A DNA stretch of 64,000 bases, from contig CAJXQR010000002.1 in NCBI GenBank assembly GCA_913058345.1, positions 372,001 to 436,000 on the forward strand, in the 5' to 3' direction. Of this stretch, positions 61,560 through 64,000 are shown in pieces. Below the pieces are notes generated by a model. The model searched no databases. It was not told the origin of the DNA and saw nothing but the letters and a program-made list of their open reading frames with translations. This DNA is from an uncultured Gammaproteobacteria bacterium. GTDB lineage: Bacteria; Pseudomonadota; Gammaproteobacteria; Pseudomonadales; Porticoccaceae. Within the stretch, counting starts at the first letter, position 1; the number at the start of each line of letters is the position of its first letter. The translations under genes were made by a program, and so were the position numbers.

Positions 61560-61925
61560 GCGGGCGATGACTGGAGAGTAAAACAAAAGTTTGCAGAGCC
61601 AGAGTAAATTTATAGCGGACTAATTATGCTGACATTCTTTTAGAGTCGACCATTACCTGCCCCGGCCTGCGGTCAGCACGCAACCAAAGTTTTGCCCACC
61701 GACACTTGCCGATAATTTTTATCGCACTGTGTGCGGATTACTTTTATTTGTTTCTGTGGCAGTTAAGAGCACCCACCGTTCACAGCAATGCCGTTTGTAC
61801 TGATGAAATGTGGCCCGAGTTTTGACCGCTTCTGCGTGCATGGGTAGTTGCGAAAGGTATTAATTTATAGATCTATTGTCTTTATATTTTTGTGTGGCGG
61901 GAGCCAAGCTTTTTTACTTGAGTGA
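61560..61925. other. 366-bp gap downstream of the PstS-OmpA gene
   Basis: No coding frame is supported in either strand. The A+T-rich stretch at 61858-61920 next to the gene end (Ts on the plus strand) does not form a clear terminator. It may contain further debris of the neighbouring chemoreceptor locus. Confidence 0.4.
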
Positions 61926-63731
61926 TCACATCACCCAGGCTTCAACTCGACGGTTTTTGTAGCGTCCGTAGTCGCTATCATTCGTGGCAATGGGTGCTGC
62001 GGCTCCAAAACCTATAATTTTTTGGGGAGAAATTCCATAATTTTCTAATAACTGTGAAACCGTGCGAGCGCGTAACTTTGACAAATAAAGATTGTGCTCA
62101 AGATTGCCCTGATTGTCAGAAAAACCAGCTAAAATTAATTTTTTCATGGGGTGTTTGCTTAAGTATTCAACGATTCTTAATATATCATTTTGACCTTTGT
62201 TTTCTAGCTGATAGCTTCCAGTGAGAAAGCGAAAACTGAGTGATAAGCGTTCAGCTTTTCCAAGTAGTGATAAATATTCTTTTGGAAAACTTGGATCAGC
62301 GGCTGGTTTTACAGTTGTAAGGTTCTGGGAAATAAAGCCAGCTTTAGTAACAATACGCTGACCTTGTTTTGATAAGGTGAATTTCAGGAAGTTTCTTATT
62401 TCCTGTGTGGATGTGCGCTCAGGAGTGTACATATACAGGCGACGAGATAACGGGTAGTCTTCGGTAGCAACTGTAAAGGGCGTTGGAAAAAATGCCACTG
62501 TGTTGGAGTCATCTGAAATCGCTAGAACTTTGGAGTTTAGTACATAGGGCAAGCCAATAAAGCCAATGGCTTGAGGGTCATTGCTCACTTGTCTTGATAG
62601 TTCTGTACTCGATTCATAACGATTTGTTACGGCAGATAATTCTACCTTATGTTTTTTAAGAACCATGCTTTTAAACGAATCCCAGGTGCCGGAATTGCTA
62701 TCTCTTGCATATATGGTCACCGGCCCTGGATTCCCGCCAATATCGGCCCAGTCACTTATCTTGCCAGAGAAGAGTTGAGATAATTGTTTCGTGGTCAGGC
62801 GTGAAATTGGATTGGACGGATGTATAATGATGGCAAGGCCATCCAGGGCAACAATATGTTCTGTATTTAAAGTATTTAATTTCCCATATAATGGTTCTAG
62901 TTTGAGGGTCTCTTTTGTGTTAATTTTTCTTGATGACATACTCATGTCAGTCTTTCCCGATAAGAGGTCTTTGAAACCAGTACTGGAGCCGTGGGCATGT
63001 ATCTCAACTTTAACCGGGTCGCGTTTGTCTCTGTACATTACTTTTAGTGAGTTTTCAGCGGCTATTTGGGATTTTTCTAGAACAACTTTTTTTGCCTTAT
63101 TTTTTTTGAAATAACCCTTTAATAACATTGGTGCTAAATGTTCTCCGACGGTGTTGGAGCCATGTAAACGAAAGGCCAATTGATACTCTGTCTCGTTAGC
63201 GACAGGGAAATTTATGGGCATGGCGTTGCCTTTAGTATCGGCCACAGAAGTATAGTCAGGCTCAGAGCCTTTCTCTATAGAATTACCGGTTACGATGCTT
63301 GTTGTAGATATTAGTGTTTCTAAAACTGAATCGATTTTTTGCGGTTGTGCGACGGCTAGATAAATTAGTAAAGTTAATACCGCAATGACTGAAAAAGATA
63401 AGCAAAAAAAAAGAGCAGGCGTACGCTTTTTCGATTTTACCCGTTCAGTGTTTTTAGGCCTTATTTCTGAGTCGTCTTTTGTCGTGTCGTCTAAAAGAGG
63501 CAGGCCATTTTCAATATCAACCCCAGTTCCAGGTTTTAGTTCTTTCTTGTCGATGCCAGAGGTGTTCATTAGGCTATTAGCTAGGGATGATAACTCCTGA
63601 TTTGGTGACAGTGCTGCTTCTGTTAATACGGCTAACTGATATTCTGAATCGGTAAACATCTTTCCAATGTCGATCTTCTGCTGACCACTTGATAATTTCA
63701 CGATTTTGTAGAATGCGGTGGTACAGTTCAT
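61926..63731 (-). CDS. Membrane-anchored PstS-like/OmpA-domain fusion protein
   Basis: From the ATG at 63731 the product has 601 residues. Residues 1-105 are a polar, presumably cytoplasmic segment without a known domain. One membrane helix spans about 106-128. A PstS-type phosphate-binding fold follows (about 185-470), with FRLHGSNTVGEHL at 188-199, SSRKIN and DSNSGTWDSF at 344-353 as anion-binding loops. A C-terminal OmpA domain (about 497-601) has LAGFSDNQGN and SKLRARTV, retaining the Asp and Arg that bind meso-diaminopimelate. It would tether a phosphate-binding domain between inner membrane and peptidoglycan. No pst genes are adjacent. A TTG 12 codons upstream is an alternative start. 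No Pho box was found upstream. Confidence 0.88.
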   Translation of the reverse strand: MNCTTAFYKIVKLSSGQQKIDIGKMFTDSEYQLAVLTEAALSPNQELSSLANSLMNTSGIDKKELKPGTGVDIENGLPLLDDTTKDDSEIRPKNTERVKSKKRTPALFFCLSFSVIAVLTLLIYLAVAQPQKIDSVLETLISTTSIVTGNSIEKGSEPDYTSVADTKGNAMPINFPVANETEYQLAFRLHGSNTVGEHLAPMLLKGYFKKNKAKKVVLEKSQIAAENSLKVMYRDKRDPVKVEIHAHGSSTGFKDLLSGKTDMSMSSRKINTKETLKLEPLYGKLNTLNTEHIVALDGLAIIIHPSNPISRLTTKQLSQLFSGKISDWADIGGNPGPVTIYARDSNSGTWDSFKSMVLKKHKVELSAVTNRYESSTELSRQVSNDPQAIGFIGLPYVLNSKVLAISDDSNTVAFFPTPFTVATEDYPLSRRLYMYTPERTSTQEIRNFLKFTLSKQGQRIVTKAGFISQNLTTVKPAADPSFPKEYLSLLGKAERLSLSFRFLTGSYQLENKGQNDILRIVEYLSKHPMKKLILAGFSDNQGNLEHNLYLSKLRARTVSQLLENYGISPQKIIGFGAAAPIATNDSDYGRYKNRRVEAWVM

Positions 63732-64000
63732 TTTAGATGCGCCCGTAATTCCGAAGACGGTATTCAAAGCGGTTAATATTACAGGGATGTTACGCGGGGG
63801 TTGTATTACTCTGTTTGGTAGACTAAAGCCCTTTTCTACAGATAAGCGGGTTTAATTTTAACTGGGTCATTAACGATTTAATGTGGCCTTCTATGATAAG
63901 GCTGGGCTATTCAGTGCTAGGCCCGTTCATAAGTTGCTGAGGCGTATGTTAGGTTGAGGGCTCTTTTTGTTGCGTGTCGTTATACGCAGATACTAAATTT

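Noticed and set aside
1-64000. CRISPR arrays, tRNA, rRNA and prophage genes
   Set aside because: No regularly spaced repeats, cloverleaf-like sequences, rRNA-like blocks or phage structural genes were recognised by eye.

Overview
The window is a gene-dense bacterial chromosome segment with moderate GC, Shine-Dalgarno-led genes and no tRNA, rRNA, CRISPR array or intact insertion sequence that I can see. Gene content (ubiC-ubiA-phoB-phoR block, long PstC/PstA, DUF748, DUF5062, DUF2959, YaeQ, YaaA, MFS-PlsC fusion, LLM flavoenzymes, TRAP transporter, enoyl-CoA hydratases) points to an aerobic, probably marine gammaproteobacterium, perhaps of the Cellvibrionales/Spongiibacteraceae type. That placement is inference from gene content only.

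Layout. 1-6.4 kb: a class II-like cytochrome c, an orphan UbiA-superfamily prenyltransferase, a DUF2959 lipoprotein, a NYN-LOTUS RNA-biology protein, a stand-alone EncFtn-type ferritin-like protein with no encapsulin gene beside it, a perfect 34-bp palindrome, and TRAP permeases dctQ-dctM without a binding protein. 6.4-12.1 kb: pstS-pstC-pstA-pstB-phoU behind four 11-bp Pho repeats, with a terminator between pstS and pstC. 12.3-19.5 kb: DUF2461, a thiolase-fold/DUF35 pair, an LLM flavoenzyme, an M48 lipoprotein protease, yaaA and a DUF938 methyltransferase. 19.6-25.7 kb: a broken K+ channel, then a leftward block lpxR-like, ubiC, ubiA, phoB, phoR and a FemAB/GNAT-like gene, with a Pho box before phoB. 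25.9-34.1 kb: enoyl-CoA hydratase, a PepSY-type membrane protein, an RluA-family enzyme, an EAL-CBS-GGDEF protein, an MFS-PlsC fusion, a dicarboxylate/amino-acid symporter and a small STAS-like protein. 34.5-38.2 kb: alkaline phosphatase, and the low-affinity phosphate importer Pit with its PhoU-like DUF47 partner. 38.3-49.3 kb: DUF748, recG, a CBS protein, a membrane protein, cupin, DUF5062, a methyltransferase and an alpha/beta hydrolase-LLM pair. 49.8-60.5 kb: bacteriohemerythrin, a FrnE-like DsbA protein, MOSC, Ada-AlkA plus Ogt alkylation repair, PhoH, ubiD, Nudix, aldo/keto reductase, hemolysin III, enoyl-CoA hydratase and YaeQ. 60.5-64 kb: a decayed chemoreceptor/hemerythrin locus and a membrane-anchored PstS-OmpA fusion.

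The strongest theme is phosphate. The high-affinity Pst system, its negative regulator PhoU, the PhoBR sensor pair, alkaline phosphatase, Pit/DUF47 and a PstS-like domain fused to a peptidoglycan-binding OmpA domain all lie within 57 kb. Pho boxes can be read directly in front of pstS and phoB. A second theme is ubiquinone (ubiC, ubiA, ubiD). The best candidates for something poorly described are the PstS-OmpA fusion (61.9-63.7 kb) and the shell-less EncFtn (4.0-4.3 kb); neither is proven to be a new system from sequence alone.
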